From positions 2,666,001 to 2,730,000 of the forward strand of contig NZ_CP080521.1 of NCBI RefSeq assembly GCF_019468565.1: a stretch of DNA of 64,000 bases. Direction: 5' to 3'. The position numbers and the translations under genes were made by a program. The stretch is from Pseudonocardia sp. DSM 110487 (lineage in GTDB: Bacteria; Actinomycetota; Actinomycetes; Mycobacteriales; Pseudonocardiaceae). Positions 8,314 through 16,342 of the stretch are shown here, piece after piece (position 1 is the first letter of the stretch; every line of letters begins with the position of its first letter). The notes beneath the pieces were generated by a model. That model searched no databases and was not told the origin of the DNA. It saw nothing but the letters and a program-made list of their open reading frames with translations.

Positions 8314-8315
8314 CG
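8287..8315 (+). repeat. 29-bp direct repeat, copy 1 (3' end of abfA)
   Basis: The last 27 coding bases plus two of abfA recur at 10169-10197 with 27 of 29 bases identical (differences at 8291 and 8300). Both copies end CCCGCGCCTGACG. They flank the LysR and RidA genes. Confidence 0.7.
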
Positions 8316-8320
8316 ATCGG

Positions 8321-8367
8321 ACGAACGGCACTTCCGTACCGCTTTATCGGACGGAAGTGCCGTTCGT
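8321..8367. terminator. Long perfect hairpin after abfA
   Basis: Arms ACGAACGGCACTTCCGT (8321-8337) and ACGGAAGTGCCGTTCGT (8351-8367) pair over 17 bp; CCG/CGG adds three more across a bulged A. It starts 7 bases after the abfA stop and has no U-tract. Likely terminator for the ABC-abfA operon. Confidence 0.75.
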
Positions 8368-8427
8368 ACAACTGAGGTGCGGGAATTGGTGTCACACGAC
8401 CCCGGCTGTGGGGGCAGGATCGCCGCT

Positions 8428-9354
8428 GTGGTGGAGATACGCGAGATCGAGGCGCTGATTGCCGTGGCCGAGGAGCTCCACTTCGGTCGGGCCGCTGCAC
8501 GGCTGCGGTTGGCCACCGCGACCGTGAGCCACACGATCCGCGGCCTGGAGCGCCGGGTCGGCGGACGGTTGTTCGAGCGGACCAGCCGCCGAGTGCGGCT
8601 GACCCCGCTCGGCGAGCAGCTTGTCGGCGATGTGCGCCCTGCTCACGAACAGCTGCGACGGGCGTTCGCTGAGGCGCGGCAAGCCGCTGCGGCACGTACC
8701 CGGGAACTGCTGATCGGATTCAGCCGCTCCATTCCGCCGTCCCTGATCGAGGCGGTTCGGGTCAAAGTCGAGAAGATGCAACCGGGCACCCGAATCGTTC
8801 AGGTGGACGTCACCCAGTTGGACGTCCTCCAGTACCAGAAGCGGGTCGGGCTCGGCTTGGACGCTGTTGTCGGCTGGTTCCCACCGGGCACTCGCGACCG
8901 TCCAGCCACCGGAATGCGCGCCGGCCCGATCATCGCCCTCGACGAACCCGCCGTGCTCATCCACCCGGCCCACCCGCTCGCATGCAGCAGCCCGCTGAAC
9001 ATCGAGCAGCTGACCGACCTGACCTTCATCGACGTGACCGGCATGGAGAGCATGAGTGCGCCCTGGGTGCCATATACCACACCCGCAGGCCGACCGATCG
9101 AGCGTGAGCACCGCGACCTGCGCTACAACGAGGAACTCTTCGTCCACCTCGTCCGCGAGCACGGCCGCCTGGCGCACCTGACCACCCAGGGCCTTTCAGC
9201 TGCCTGGCCACTCGGTGAGCTGGTGCTCGTGCCGGTTGACGGCTGGAAACCATTTGAAGCCCGTACGATGTGGCCGGCTACCGCCGAAACATCCGCGATC
9301 AAACAGTTCGCGCAACTGGCCGGTTCCATCGGCCGAGGATCGCACCAGTCCTGA
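8428..9354 (+). CDS. LysR family transcriptional regulator
   Basis: 308 aa from GTG 8428 (AGGA about 10 bases upstream; a GTG at 8377 would add 17 residues). Starts MVEIREIEALIAVAEELHFG with the winged HTH typical of LysR (AAARLRLATATVSHTIRGLE). The effector domain follows from about residue 90. Third-position GC is visibly lower than in neighbouring genes, and the gene lies between 29-bp repeats with the RidA gene, suggesting later arrival. It converges on the RidA gene rather than being divergent from a target, so its regulon is unclear. Confidence 0.85.
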   Translation: MVEIREIEALIAVAEELHFGRAAARLRLATATVSHTIRGLERRVGGRLFERTSRRVRLTPLGEQLVGDVRPAHEQLRRAFAEARQAAAARTRELLIGFSRSIPPSLIEAVRVKVEKMQPGTRIVQVDVTQLDVLQYQKRVGLGLDAVVGWFPPGTRDRPATGMRAGPIIALDEPAVLIHPAHPLACSSPLNIEQLTDLTFIDVTGMESMSAPWVPYTTPAGRPIEREHRDLRYNEELFVHLVREHGRLAHLTTQGLSAAWPLGELVLVPVDGWKPFEARTMWPATAETSAIKQFAQLAGSIGRGSHQS

Positions 9355-9439
9355 TCCCGCGGCTGAACGGCGAGGTGGCGGCAGGCCGCCGGCCTGACGC
9401 GCTCGATCAGGTCGGCGGTCTCCGCGCGGCTTCGGGAGA

Positions 9440-9838
9440 TCAGTCAGGCAGAAGCGCCGTGCATTTGATCTCGGCGAACAGTCCCGGCATGGCCAAGGCG
9501 GCCACGCCGAGCGCGGTCCAGGTCGGCAGCCGGTCCGGATTCGTGAAGAACCGATCCTTCACGTCGATGAAGAGCTGCAGGTCTCGCATGTCCGTGTGGT
9601 AGCTGATCATGTCCACGACATCGTCGAACGTGGCCCCGGCCGCACTGAGGACCTTCTCGACGTTCTCGAACGCCTGAGCGAACTGCGCCTCCTTGTCCTC
9701 GACCACGTTCAGGTGTTCGTCGCGCCCCAGTTGGCCGGCCATGAACAGGAGAGGCCCGGCCTTCACGCCGGGCGAATACCGAAAACGCTCATGAACGTCC
9801 TTCATGTCCTCGGGAACGACAGTCTCTCGTCCGGGCAT
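9440..9838 (-). CDS. RidA/YjgF/UK114 family protein
   Basis: 132 aa. Motifs of the RidA fold are clear: FRYSPGVKAGPLLFMAGQLG near residue 20-38, and AQAFENVEKVLSAAGATFDD near 54-73. RidA proteins form trimers and deaminate reactive enamine/imine intermediates; the conserved catalytic Arg of true RidA (in the 'R.E' segment) is not evident, the C-terminal region reading FAEIKCTALL, so this may belong to a Rid subgroup with another substrate. ATG at 9838 is used; an ATG at 9805 is possible. AT-richer than its surroundings, as is the neighbouring LysR. Confidence 0.8.
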   Translation of the reverse strand: MPGRETVVPEDMKDVHERFRYSPGVKAGPLLFMAGQLGRDEHLNVVEDKEAQFAQAFENVEKVLSAAGATFDDVVDMISYHTDMRDLQLFIDVKDRFFTNPDRLPTWTALGVAALAMPGLFAEIKCTALLPD

Positions 9839-10512
9839 TTCTCTGGTTTCCCCTCCGTAGTGCAGCTGACGTCATACAGCGCGCGCAGATCGACGTTGTG
9901 ATCAACGGCGGTGAGCTATTGACACCCTTCGTCAACGCCCTGGCCCTCCCGCGAGCGTCGGCGTGCAGAATTCGGCGATTCGGTCCAAGCCCGGCACGTA
10001 CGGGGGCCTCATCGTTCTACGCGGGTTGCGATCGCTCGATCAATCATGACTGCCCGCACAATCGCGATCAACGGTCAGTGGGCTCACGACCGTACGACGA
10101 CATCTAACGATCTGAGGGACACCGGTGGGCCCGGGTAGGCTTCAGCTCATCTGAGATCGATCATGAGCGCGGCGGTGCAGCCGTCCCGCGCCTGACGGCA
10201 CGGGCGCACCCCGTTCCGGCTCACGCCCCTCGTCGACGGGGTGGGTCGGCCGACACGGGTTGCGGGCCCGCAAGATCGTTCCGAAGTGCGACCCAGGGGC
10301 CCGGAAGGCTGTCCCGGGCGTGCCGCGAGCGATCCGGGCCTCAGCCGCCCAGCCGGAGCACGTCGAGCAAATCGACCCGGCGGTCTCGCTCCGGGATCAG
10401 ATGGTGACGAGGCCTTGTCCGTGAGGGCCGAACACAGCGGTCCGGACGGGAGTTGCGTGCGAGCGCCTCGATCTGAGGCTGGGACTGCTCGTGGGTGGTG
10501 AGTCGGTACAAG
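9839..10512. other. 674-bp region without a convincing gene
   Basis: Holds the RidA promoter side, the second copy of the 29-bp repeat (10169-10197) and lower-GC sequence to about 10150. Short open frames here lack ribosome sites and codon bias. It looks like the scar of an insertion or decayed sequence. Confidence 0.5.
10169..10197 (+). repeat. 29-bp direct repeat, copy 2
   Basis: 27/29 identity to the 3' end of abfA (8287-8315). Here it is not part of a gene: the upstream similarity to abfA stops at once. Together with copy 1 it brackets about 1.85 kb carrying LysR and RidA. Confidence 0.65.
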
Positions 10513-10788
10513 TCAGATGCCGGCGCGGCGACGCGTCTCGGCCAGCGGCTCGTCGGCGGGCACTTCGTGGCCGGTGAGGCGTTCTGCCGCGCGACGGGCG
10601 ATGGAGGCGAACCGCGACGGGTCCCGCTGCAGCAGCGCGACACGTCGCCAGCGCTCCAGGCACGCGAACAGGTCGGTGAGGTCGAGGTTCTCGCGTGCGG
10701 CGGTCAGCGCTGAGGCGTAGGCCTCGTCGAACGCACTGGCATCTACGGGGAGCAGCGGCGGGCGACCCGACAGTGAGATCGCCCGCAA
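10513..10788 (-). CDS. Small conserved actinobacterial protein (DUF6247-like)
   Basis: 91 aa. The central part AFDEAYASALTAARENLDLT followed by DLFACLERWRRVALLQRDPS has the spacing and residues I associate with DUF6247, small soluble helical proteins scattered in actinobacterial genomes, sometimes next to toxin genes. The start is uncertain: TTG 10788 is the longest plausible one and has no good ribosome site. No toxin-like partner is visible beside it. Divergent from the carbonic anhydrase gene, 51 bases apart. Confidence 0.6.
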   Translation of the reverse strand: MRAISLSGRPPLLPVDASAFDEAYASALTAARENLDLTDLFACLERWRRVALLQRDPSRFASIARRAAERLTGHEVPADEPLAETRRRAGI

Positions 10789-10839
10789 TCGGCGGGCGCA
10801 GGATCGGCCGATCGGGGCGGGCCGTGGTTAATTGTCGCC

Positions 10840-11343
10840 GTGAGTGCCGAGGAGCTGATCAAGCGGTACGAAGCGGGCGGCGGGCGGCTCGCCGCCGCGA
10901 GCGCCGAGGGGCTGGCAGTGCCGCCGTCCCTCCACACGGCGGTGGTGACGTGCATGGACTCCCGGATCGACGTCTTCGCCCTGTTCGGCATGAACATCGG
11001 CGAGACGCACGTGCTCCGCAACGCGGGCGGCGTGGTCACCGACGACGTGATCCGCTCCCTCACGATCAGCCAGCGCAAGCTGGGCACGCGCGACGTGCTG
11101 CTCGTCCAGCACAGCGGCTGCGGTCTGGCCACGTTCACCGACGACGAGTTCTGCGAGGAGCTGGCGGCCGAGACCGGGATGCGGCCGTCCTGGCGCACCC
11201 ACGCGTTCCGGGAGCCCGCGCAGAGCGTGCGGCGCGACATCGCCCAGCTGCGTCACGATCCCTTCCTGCACCCCGACACCCGGGTGCGCGGGTTCGTGCT
11301 CGACATCCAGGCGTTCGTGCTCGACGAGGTCTTCGTCGACTGA
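10840..11343 (+). CDS. Beta-class carbonic anhydrase
   Basis: 167 aa, short form of the family. Converts CO2 and water to bicarbonate. Zinc ligands are visible: Cys38, with the Asp40-Arg42 dyad, in CMDSRID; His91 and Cys94 in HSGCGL. GTG 10840 lacks a Shine-Dalgarno, and TTAATT lies 9 bases upstream, so a leaderless mRNA is likely. Cytoplasmic: no signal peptide. The gene stands alone and converges on the secreted protein gene at 11354. Confidence 0.93.
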   Translation: MSAEELIKRYEAGGGRLAAASAEGLAVPPSLHTAVVTCMDSRIDVFALFGMNIGETHVLRNAGGVVTDDVIRSLTISQRKLGTRDVLLVQHSGCGLATFTDDEFCEELAAETGMRPSWRTHAFREPAQSVRRDIAQLRHDPFLHPDTRVRGFVLDIQAFVLDEVFVD

Positions 11344-11353
11344 ACCCGGCCGA

Positions 11354-11686
11354 TCAGGCCTTCTCGCACTCGACCGTGATCCGGAGGATCTCCGTCTTCC
11401 CGGTGAACTCGGGCTGCACCTGGACGCCGGTGCCGTCGGCCTTCTCCCTGGCCTCGGCCACCAGGTCCTCGTCGTTGACCTTCCAGTCCCGCATCATGTC
11501 GTCGTTGTGGCAGCTGACCTCGATGACGTCGTCCTCGACGGAGGGCACGATCCGCGGATCGCCGTTCACGTAGGTGAGCTTCCACGAGCGGCTGATCACG
11601 TACGTCTCGTCGTCGGCAGCCGCTGCCACCCCGTGCAGCAGGAGCGTCGAGGCGGCGGCGACGAGCAGGGCGACGATCGTCCGCAT
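11354..11686 (-). CDS. Secreted hypothetical protein
   Basis: 110 aa from ATG 11686, preceded by GGAGG at 5-6 bases; an upstream GTG at 11707 places the ribosome site inside the gene. Residues 1-23 (MRTIVALLVAAASTLLLHGV, AAA) are a signal peptide. The mature domain is about 85 residues, beta-rich and acidic, with two Cys (in EVSCHNDD and VECEKA) that could form one disulfide. I do not recognise the family. Monocistronic by spacing; transcribed away from the membrane protein at 11746. Confidence 0.75.
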   Translation of the reverse strand: MRTIVALLVAAASTLLLHGVAAAADDETYVISRSWKLTYVNGDPRIVPSVEDDVIEVSCHNDDMMRDWKVNDEDLVAEAREKADGTGVQVQPEFTGKTEILRITVECEKA

Positions 11687-11745
11687 GACCACCTCCAGGG
11701 TTCGCACCTGATTGTGATCCCCGTTACAGGGGATTGTGAACCTGG

Positions 11746-12015
11746 TCAGCGGAGGGATGTTCCCTGCGCGGGAGGTGTCTCGGGGCTCGTCATCGCGCTT
11801 CCCGTGCCGATGACGATGAGCGCCGCGAGGGCCACCGCGAGCGCGATCGCGGCCACGGCCAGCTCGCCGCGCGAGACCCTGCCGGGCTCGCCGCTCTGCT
11901 TGCCGCCCGCCGCGTCGAGCTCGTCCGGTCCGGGTGGGCCGTTGCGTTGCGCCGGGACGTGTACCCAGTGCTTCGGCGCCCCGGACCAGTGCTGGTAGGG
12001 GTCGGGCGTGGCCAC
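11746..12015 (-). CDS. Small single-pass membrane protein (hypothetical)
   Basis: 89 aa from GTG 12015, with AAGGAG six bases upstream. The N-terminal 50 residues are polar and rich in Trp, Pro and Gly (PDPYQHWSGAPKHWVHVPAQ); one hydrophobic helix (AVAAIALAVALAALIVIGTG) runs at about 55-75, then a short tail. The layout suggests a cytoplasmic N-terminus and one transmembrane anchor. No family recognised. Longer starts exist but have no ribosome site. Confidence 0.7.
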   Translation of the reverse strand: MATPDPYQHWSGAPKHWVHVPAQRNGPPGPDELDAAGGKQSGEPGRVSRGELAVAAIALAVALAALIVIGTGSAMTSPETPPAQGTSLR

Positions 12016-12238
12016 GTCGGGCTCCTTGTCTCGGCGCTCCGGCTCTCGGCGCTCGGGTCGGATGCTGCTATTCGCATCCGTAGTCGCGCGGCCGCGCCAC
12101 GCCGTCACAGTGTGGCAGCGGTGTCACCCGATCGTGTGGAGAGGATGGCTGCCTCCGAAGCGGCGGTGAAACGCCAGTGAGAGGCCCGTTCCCGAGCATG
12201 GTCCACGTCATCACGACCGACCATTCGAAGGGGACGAC

Positions 12239-12487
12239 GTGTCTCGTTCAGCGCGAATCGCCGCAACGATCGTGGGCCTGGTCGTCGCGAGTCTGCTCGC
12301 CACAGGCGTGGGGCTGGCCGTCGCGGCCGACGGCAACCACATCTCGCTCGGTCCGTACGACGAGGAACTGAGCTGCCTGATGGCCGGCAACCGGGGGTTC
12401 GAGGACAACGGGTGGTCGGACTACGAGTGTGTCGGCGGCCCCGGCGCCTGGTACATCGAGCCCGTCCCGGTGGAACCCGTGCCTTAG
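12239..12487 (+). CDS. Small secreted or membrane-anchored protein (hypothetical)
   Basis: 82 aa from GTG 12239 with AGGGGA upstream. The first 30 residues contain a hydrophobic core (AATIVGLVVASLLATGVGLA) like a signal peptide or anchor, ending AVAADG. The remainder has two Cys (LSCLMAG, YECVGG) and a PVPVEPVP tail. The TAG stop is followed in the same frame by another hydrophobic, glycine-rich reading frame (see 12521), so the two may once have been one gene or a readthrough pair. No family recognised. Confidence 0.55.
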   Translation: MSRSARIAATIVGLVVASLLATGVGLAVAADGNHISLGPYDEELSCLMAGNRGFEDNGWSDYECVGGPGAWYIEPVPVEPVP

Positions 12488-12520
12488 TGGAACACCAGTA
12501 CCGGAGCGGTCATCCTCCTC

Positions 12521-12739
12521 ATGGGAGGCCCCGCCCTGGGATGGGTCGTGGTGTTCGCGCTGGCGCGGCTCGTGCCCGTCGGCTGGGCGTTCGGGTCCAG
12601 TTCCGGCAACGATCCGGCCCTCTCTGGCGGCGACGGCGGAGATTCCTCCGACGGCGGCTGGAGCTTCTGGGGCGGCGAAGGTGGCGGAAGCTCCGGGGAC
12701 GGTGGCGGCGGGGGCGGTGACGGCGGAGGCGGAAGCTGA
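12521..12739 (+). CDS. Glycine-rich membrane-anchored ORF, possible 3' part of a split gene
   Basis: 72 aa: a hydrophobic segment (GWVVVFALARLVPVGWAFG) followed by about 45 residues of Gly, Ser and Asp. The open frame reaches back without interruption to the TAG that ends the upstream gene (12485-12487), but there is no ATG, GTG or TTG before ATG 12521 and no ribosome site, so independent translation is doubtful. Either a degraded C-terminal domain or expression by readthrough. Gly-rich low complexity limits confidence. Confidence 0.4.
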   Translation: MGGPALGWVVVFALARLVPVGWAFGSSSGNDPALSGGDGGDSSDGGWSFWGGEGGGSSGDGGGGGGDGGGGS

Positions 12740-12826
12740 ACCGCGAAGCCGCGCCGCGGTTGCGATCAAGGACCGCTCAACCGGCGTCCGCCGCTTGACC
12801 CGATGATCTGAGGTTGGGGTGCTTCC

Positions 12827-14515
12827 TCAGGGCCGCGCGAGCCGCGCGTCGCACTCGACGCGGGGCTGGGCGCCGCTGGACGGCGCCCGCAGCGCGGCGC
12901 TCACGCGGGCCCGCCAGCGGCTCGTCTCCCGCCCCGGCGCGCCGCAGCGCGACAGCGCGAAGAGCGCCAGCTCGCGGTGGACAGGCACCTCGACCCGCTG
13001 CAGGTAGCGCATGATCTCGTGGCTCGCCGTCCGGCCGGAGCGGGCGCGCACCCATGCGGCGAGCTCGGCCTCGGCCACTTCCCGGCTCAGGCCGGCCATG
13101 CGCACGCACACGTACTCGATGTCCTCGTCGGCGAGCTCGCCGACCAGCGGGGCGTGCACTCCCCGCTCTACGAGCATCTCCCGCACCGCCCAGATCCCGA
13201 TCGGCGTGAGCGCGACGAGGGTGGGGTCGGGGTCGTCCCGCCCGGCGAGCGCGATGAGCTCGGCCATGTCCTCGCCGTCCTCCACCCCGGCCGTCTCCGA
13301 CAGCTGGACGGCGCCGAGCAGCTCGAGGGCGTCGAGCAGCGCGGTGACGTCGCGGCGCCACAGCCGGTGCTCCACGTCGCCCGCGAGGTCGTCGACGACG
13401 CAGCCCATCCGCTCGTTCACGGTCTCGCGCACGGCCCGGTGGAACCGCTCCACCGGGATCGGCTCTCCACCCGCGGCGTAGAGCTGGTACAGCAGGATCG
13501 GGTAGGCCTCGCCGAGGCTCATCCCGAACAGCGACGGCGCCCCGAACACGTTGCTGCCGCCGAAGTGCTCACCGATCCCGCCGACGGCCTCGAAGGCGCG
13601 CTTCCACAGCTCGATCGGCCGCGACAGCAGCGGCGCGGCGCTGCGGACCTGCACCAGTCGCCCGCGCACCACCCTGACGAGGCGGGCCTGACGGGCCCAG
13701 TGCAGGAGCAGGCTGATCTCGGGCATGTCGTCGCTGGTGCGGGCCCGGTCGCGGGAGAAGTGGTCGAGATCCAGCGCGTCGGCCACGGCGCGGGCGTCGG
13801 TGAGCAGCAGCCGTCCCTCGCGGGTGAGCGCGCGGCCTGCGCGGACCCACCGCGTGAACGCGCGCAGCCGGGCGAGCGCGACGGACGAATCGGCGGCCGC
13901 GAGCATGTGTGCCGCGCTCGGCGGGAGCACCGGGGGCAGCTCCGGCTGCGGCGGCTCCTGCCTCTCGTCCGCGTGCCGGCGCTGGATCTCCTCCAGCGCC
14001 CCGCGGTCGATCTCCAGCTCGCCGGCGTGCACCTGCTGGAGGAACCGCGCGACGGCCGTCGGATCGGCGGTGGCCACGCCGTGGCGCAGCATCTGCACGG
14101 CCCAGAACGTGCCGAGGTCGTGGTTGCGCTCGTCGTCGAGGGCGTCGTGGAGCGCGGGCGTGGAGTCGCGGATCTGCTCGTGGAGCTCTGCCGCGGGCGC
14201 CGAGCGCGAGTCCAGCCAATCGTGTTCGTCGAGGAAGCCGACGAGGGCGTGCAACGCGGTCGGAACGGCGTCGCGGTCGTCCTCGAGCAGCGCGACCGTA
14301 CGCGGGAACCACACGGCCAGCGCATCGGCGACGTGCCGGCGGGTCCAGTGCCCGAGCCGGCCGTCGACGCTGTGTTTGTGGTCCAAGGCTGCCGCTACGA
14401 GCGACGGCTCCACCGCGATGCCTCGCCTGCGGGCCCACGCGACGATGTGCAGCCGCAGGCGGTCGCGAACGGCGGAGTACTCCTCCAGATCGTCGGGGCC
14501 GAACACGAGTCGCAC
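12827..14515 (-). CDS. Large soluble protein of unknown function
   Basis: 562 aa from GTG 14515, with AAGGTGG at good spacing; GTG 14524 is an alternative. Cytoplasmic, mostly helical, no membrane segment. A mid-protein block ISLLLHWARQARLVRVVRGR looks like a winged-helix or AAA-adjacent fold, followed by PIELWKRAF and, near the end, LTPIGIWAVREMLVERGV, which reads like a repeated helical DNA-binding-style module. No catalytic motif was identified. Likely an actinobacteria-specific family; I cannot name it. Lone gene, opposite to the Excalibur protein gene. Confidence 0.75.
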   Translation of the reverse strand: MRLVFGPDDLEEYSAVRDRLRLHIVAWARRRGIAVEPSLVAAALDHKHSVDGRLGHWTRRHVADALAVWFPRTVALLEDDRDAVPTALHALVGFLDEHDWLDSRSAPAAELHEQIRDSTPALHDALDDERNHDLGTFWAVQMLRHGVATADPTAVARFLQQVHAGELEIDRGALEEIQRRHADERQEPPQPELPPVLPPSAAHMLAAADSSVALARLRAFTRWVRAGRALTREGRLLLTDARAVADALDLDHFSRDRARTSDDMPEISLLLHWARQARLVRVVRGRLVQVRSAAPLLSRPIELWKRAFEAVGGIGEHFGGSNVFGAPSLFGMSLGEAYPILLYQLYAAGGEPIPVERFHRAVRETVNERMGCVVDDLAGDVEHRLWRRDVTALLDALELLGAVQLSETAGVEDGEDMAELIALAGRDDPDPTLVALTPIGIWAVREMLVERGVHAPLVGELADEDIEYVCVRMAGLSREVAEAELAAWVRARSGRTASHEIMRYLQRVEVPVHRELALFALSRCGAPGRETSRWRARVSAALRAPSSGAQPRVECDARLARP

Positions 14516-14728
14516 TCGGCCCACCTTGGCAGGTCCGAAAGTTCCCGATCGAGGGGGGCCCCGCAAAGATCGCTCGACCGTGATGTGCTGAGCGTAACGC
14601 GCCGCTCGCCCTGAGCGAGAACTGCTGCGCAACCCGGCCGCTGGCCGGTCGCTCCCCGTTTGCATCACGTCCACCGTCCCTTCATGGGACGGCGCGTCGT
14701 GCTGCCCAGATCCAGGAGGTATCCCGTC

Positions 14729-15175
14729 ATGGCAGCGAAGTGGGTCGGTGGTGTTGCCGCCGTGGTCGCCGTCCTCGCCCTCGCCGCGCAGTGCGGCGGC
14801 ACCGACGCGCCGGTGTCCGGCACCGCGCAGATCGCCCCGACCACCGGTCCCGCGCCGATTCAGCCGGCGCTCGCCGCGCCCGCCCCGACCACCGCCGCAG
14901 GCGCGACGACGGCCCGGCCCGCGCCAACCACGACACGTCCCGCTCCGACCCCAACGCCGGGCCCGCAACCCGCACCGCGTCCGCAGCCCCGCCCCCAGCC
15001 CCAGCCCGCTGCCGAGGAGCGCGATGACGACGAGGACAGCGGCGGCGGGCCCGTGTACTACAAGAACTGCGACGCGGTGCGCGCTGCGAACGCCGCTCCG
15101 ATCCGGCGGGGCGAGCCCGGCTACGCGTCCCACCTGGATCGGGACCGCGACGGCACAGGCTGCGACCGCGGCTGA
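14729..15175 (+). CDS. Secreted Excalibur-domain protein
   Basis: 148 aa; ATG 14729 with AGGAGGT eight bases upstream. An N-terminal hydrophobic segment (GGVAAVVAVLALAAQCGG) serves as signal or anchor; Cys at QCGG might be a weak lipobox. A long Pro/Thr/Ala linker (about 30-100) spans the wall. The C-terminal about 37 residues contain YYKNCDAVRAANAAPIRRGE and DRDRDGTGCD, the Excalibur calcium-binding motif (DxDxDGxxC). Probably a cell-wall-associated calcium-binding protein; the biological role of these proteins is largely unknown. Confidence 0.88.
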   Translation: MAAKWVGGVAAVVAVLALAAQCGGTDAPVSGTAQIAPTTGPAPIQPALAAPAPTTAAGATTARPAPTTTRPAPTPTPGPQPAPRPQPRPQPQPAAEERDDDEDSGGGPVYYKNCDAVRAANAAPIRRGEPGYASHLDRDRDGTGCDRG

Positions 15176-15302
15176 TCCAGCGAGCAGCCGGGGCCGAGAT
15201 GGCCGTGAGCGCGGTTAGGGGAAGATCGGACAGCGCTGGATGCCATCTCGGCGGGTGCGCGGGGCCACCGAGCTGGGGGAGCCCTCGCGGAGGGAGGGCA
15301 GG

Positions 15303-15593
15303 ATGATCATCGCGGTGTTCGCCCGACGGCTGCGGCCAGGGGTGTCCGTCGAGCAGTTCGTGACGGCCTGGGCACCGGATGGGGGTGAGCCGTACCCGGC
15401 GGGAGCCGAGGTCGCGCTGGATCCCGCTGACGATCGCCGGATCCTGACCGTCATCCAGTTCAACGGCGGGATGTCGGCGTTCCGGGCGGCGATCCCGCGG
15501 CTGATCCACCCCGAGTCGCGGGCGCGGCTCGCAGAGCTCGTCGAGTCGACCGAGTTGGAGGGCGTGTACGAGACCGTGGACGTCGCCCCGTGA
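15303..15593 (+). CDS. Small alpha/beta protein, possible dimeric barrel (hypothetical)
   Basis: 96 aa, with GGAGGGAGGGCAGG before ATG 15303. Opens MIIAVFARRLRPGVSVEQFV and has later strands ILTVIQFN and LEGVYETVDV, a pattern like ABM-type dimeric barrels in which the C-terminus returns to a beta strand. No active-site residue can be assigned. A GTG overlaps its stop and opens the short ORF at 15590. Confidence 0.65.
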   Translation: MIIAVFARRLRPGVSVEQFVTAWAPDGGEPYPAGAEVALDPADDRRILTVIQFNGGMSAFRAAIPRLIHPESRARLAELVESTELEGVYETVDVAP

Positions 15594-15772
15594 CGGCAGG
15601 CGGCCACCGCGACACCGAACTGGCTCGTCTCGAGCGGTCGGGGTGGTGTCGCATAGACCCGCTGTCGGAGGCGCTGGCCGGCATCGATCCGGTCACGTTC
15701 CTGCGCGGCCGCCCCCCTGGGCGTGCTCGGTTGAAGATCCGACGTACCGGGTGCTCATCATCGCAGGGGTAG
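15590..15772 (+). CDS. Short ORF coupled to the upstream gene (doubtful)
   Basis: 60 aa from GTG 15590, overlapping the preceding TGA in a GTGA arrangement typical of real actinobacterial gene pairs. The first 40 residues (ELARLERSGWCRIDPLSEAL) have plausible protein character; the end is Arg-rich and looks like frame noise. Could be a truncated gene. No family recognised. Confidence 0.3.
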   Translation: MTAGGHRDTELARLERSGWCRIDPLSEALAGIDPVTFLRGRPPGRARLKIRRTGCSSSQG

Positions 15773-15846
15773 CGATGAACGACCGATACTCGCGACCACG
15801 GCCGGCGTGACCGCGGTATCGATCGTCCACGGCTGTCGCGGGGTGG

Positions 15847-16211
15847 TTACGAGCCCGGGGCGACGGTCCGGCGCACGCCCAGGTCGCCGCATGCCTCCAG
15901 TGCCGCCTCCCACTTCGCGGGATCGACGCCGTCGGGCGCAGGCGGCGCGTTGCGCGGGTCACGGGCGCGCCCTGCTGCTGGCCCGGCTCGCCAGGACCGG
16001 GGCCGGTGATCCTCGTTCCCCCCTGTGGTGCCGGCACCCCCTGCTCCGTCATGCACTCGGCGAAGGCGTCGGCCGATGCCGTCGAGGTCGGGTCGGTGGC
16101 CGGAGCCGTGCTGTCGCCGCCGCCGCACGCGGCCAGTGCGACCAGGCCGGCCGCGGCGAGGGGTACGGGGAGCCACCGACGGCCGGTCCGCAGAACCAAC
16201 ATGTCCTTCAT
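15847..16211 (-). pseudogene. Frameshifted small lipoprotein gene
   Basis: Frame A from ATG 16211 (or ATG 16202, which has AGGAG at better spacing) gives a lipoprotein start with lipobox LAAC and a Ser/Thr-rich linker, then AFAECMTEQGVPAPQGG. Near 15965-15975 the sensible reading moves to another frame, which gives NAPPAPDGVDPAKWEAALEA then CGDLGV and a stop at 15847. Adding one G near GGCGCGCCCGTGACC would give GAPGDPRNAPPAPDG continuously. So a one-base deletion (or a sequencing error in a G/C run) has broken the gene. The product would be a surface lipoprotein of a family with paired Cys (CMTEQGVPAP...EACGDLG). Confidence 0.7.
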
Positions 16212-16322
16212 CTCCTGATCCGGCCGCGGTCCCTCGCCGCGGCCGGCGCTGACCTTGTCGGCGGTAGCTGGGAACGAGCTGTCGATCCGATCTGTGGGAG
16301 CTGGGCGTTGACGGATATGTAA

Positions 16323-16339
16323 TCAGGTTATATAACTGA
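16323..16339. promoter_or_regulatory. Operator and promoter of the marR operon
   Basis: TCAGGTTATATAACTGA contains the perfect palindrome GTTATATAAC (16327-16336) and imperfect outer arms TCAG/CTGA. It ends 3 bases before the marR ATG, so it overlaps the -10 of a probably leaderless transcript. Fits MarR autoregulation. Confidence 0.65.
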
Positions 16340-16342
16340 CTC

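Noticed and set aside
9898..10107. 69-codon ORF in the lower-GC spacer
   Set aside because: No ribosome site, codon use not coding-like, no family resemblance.
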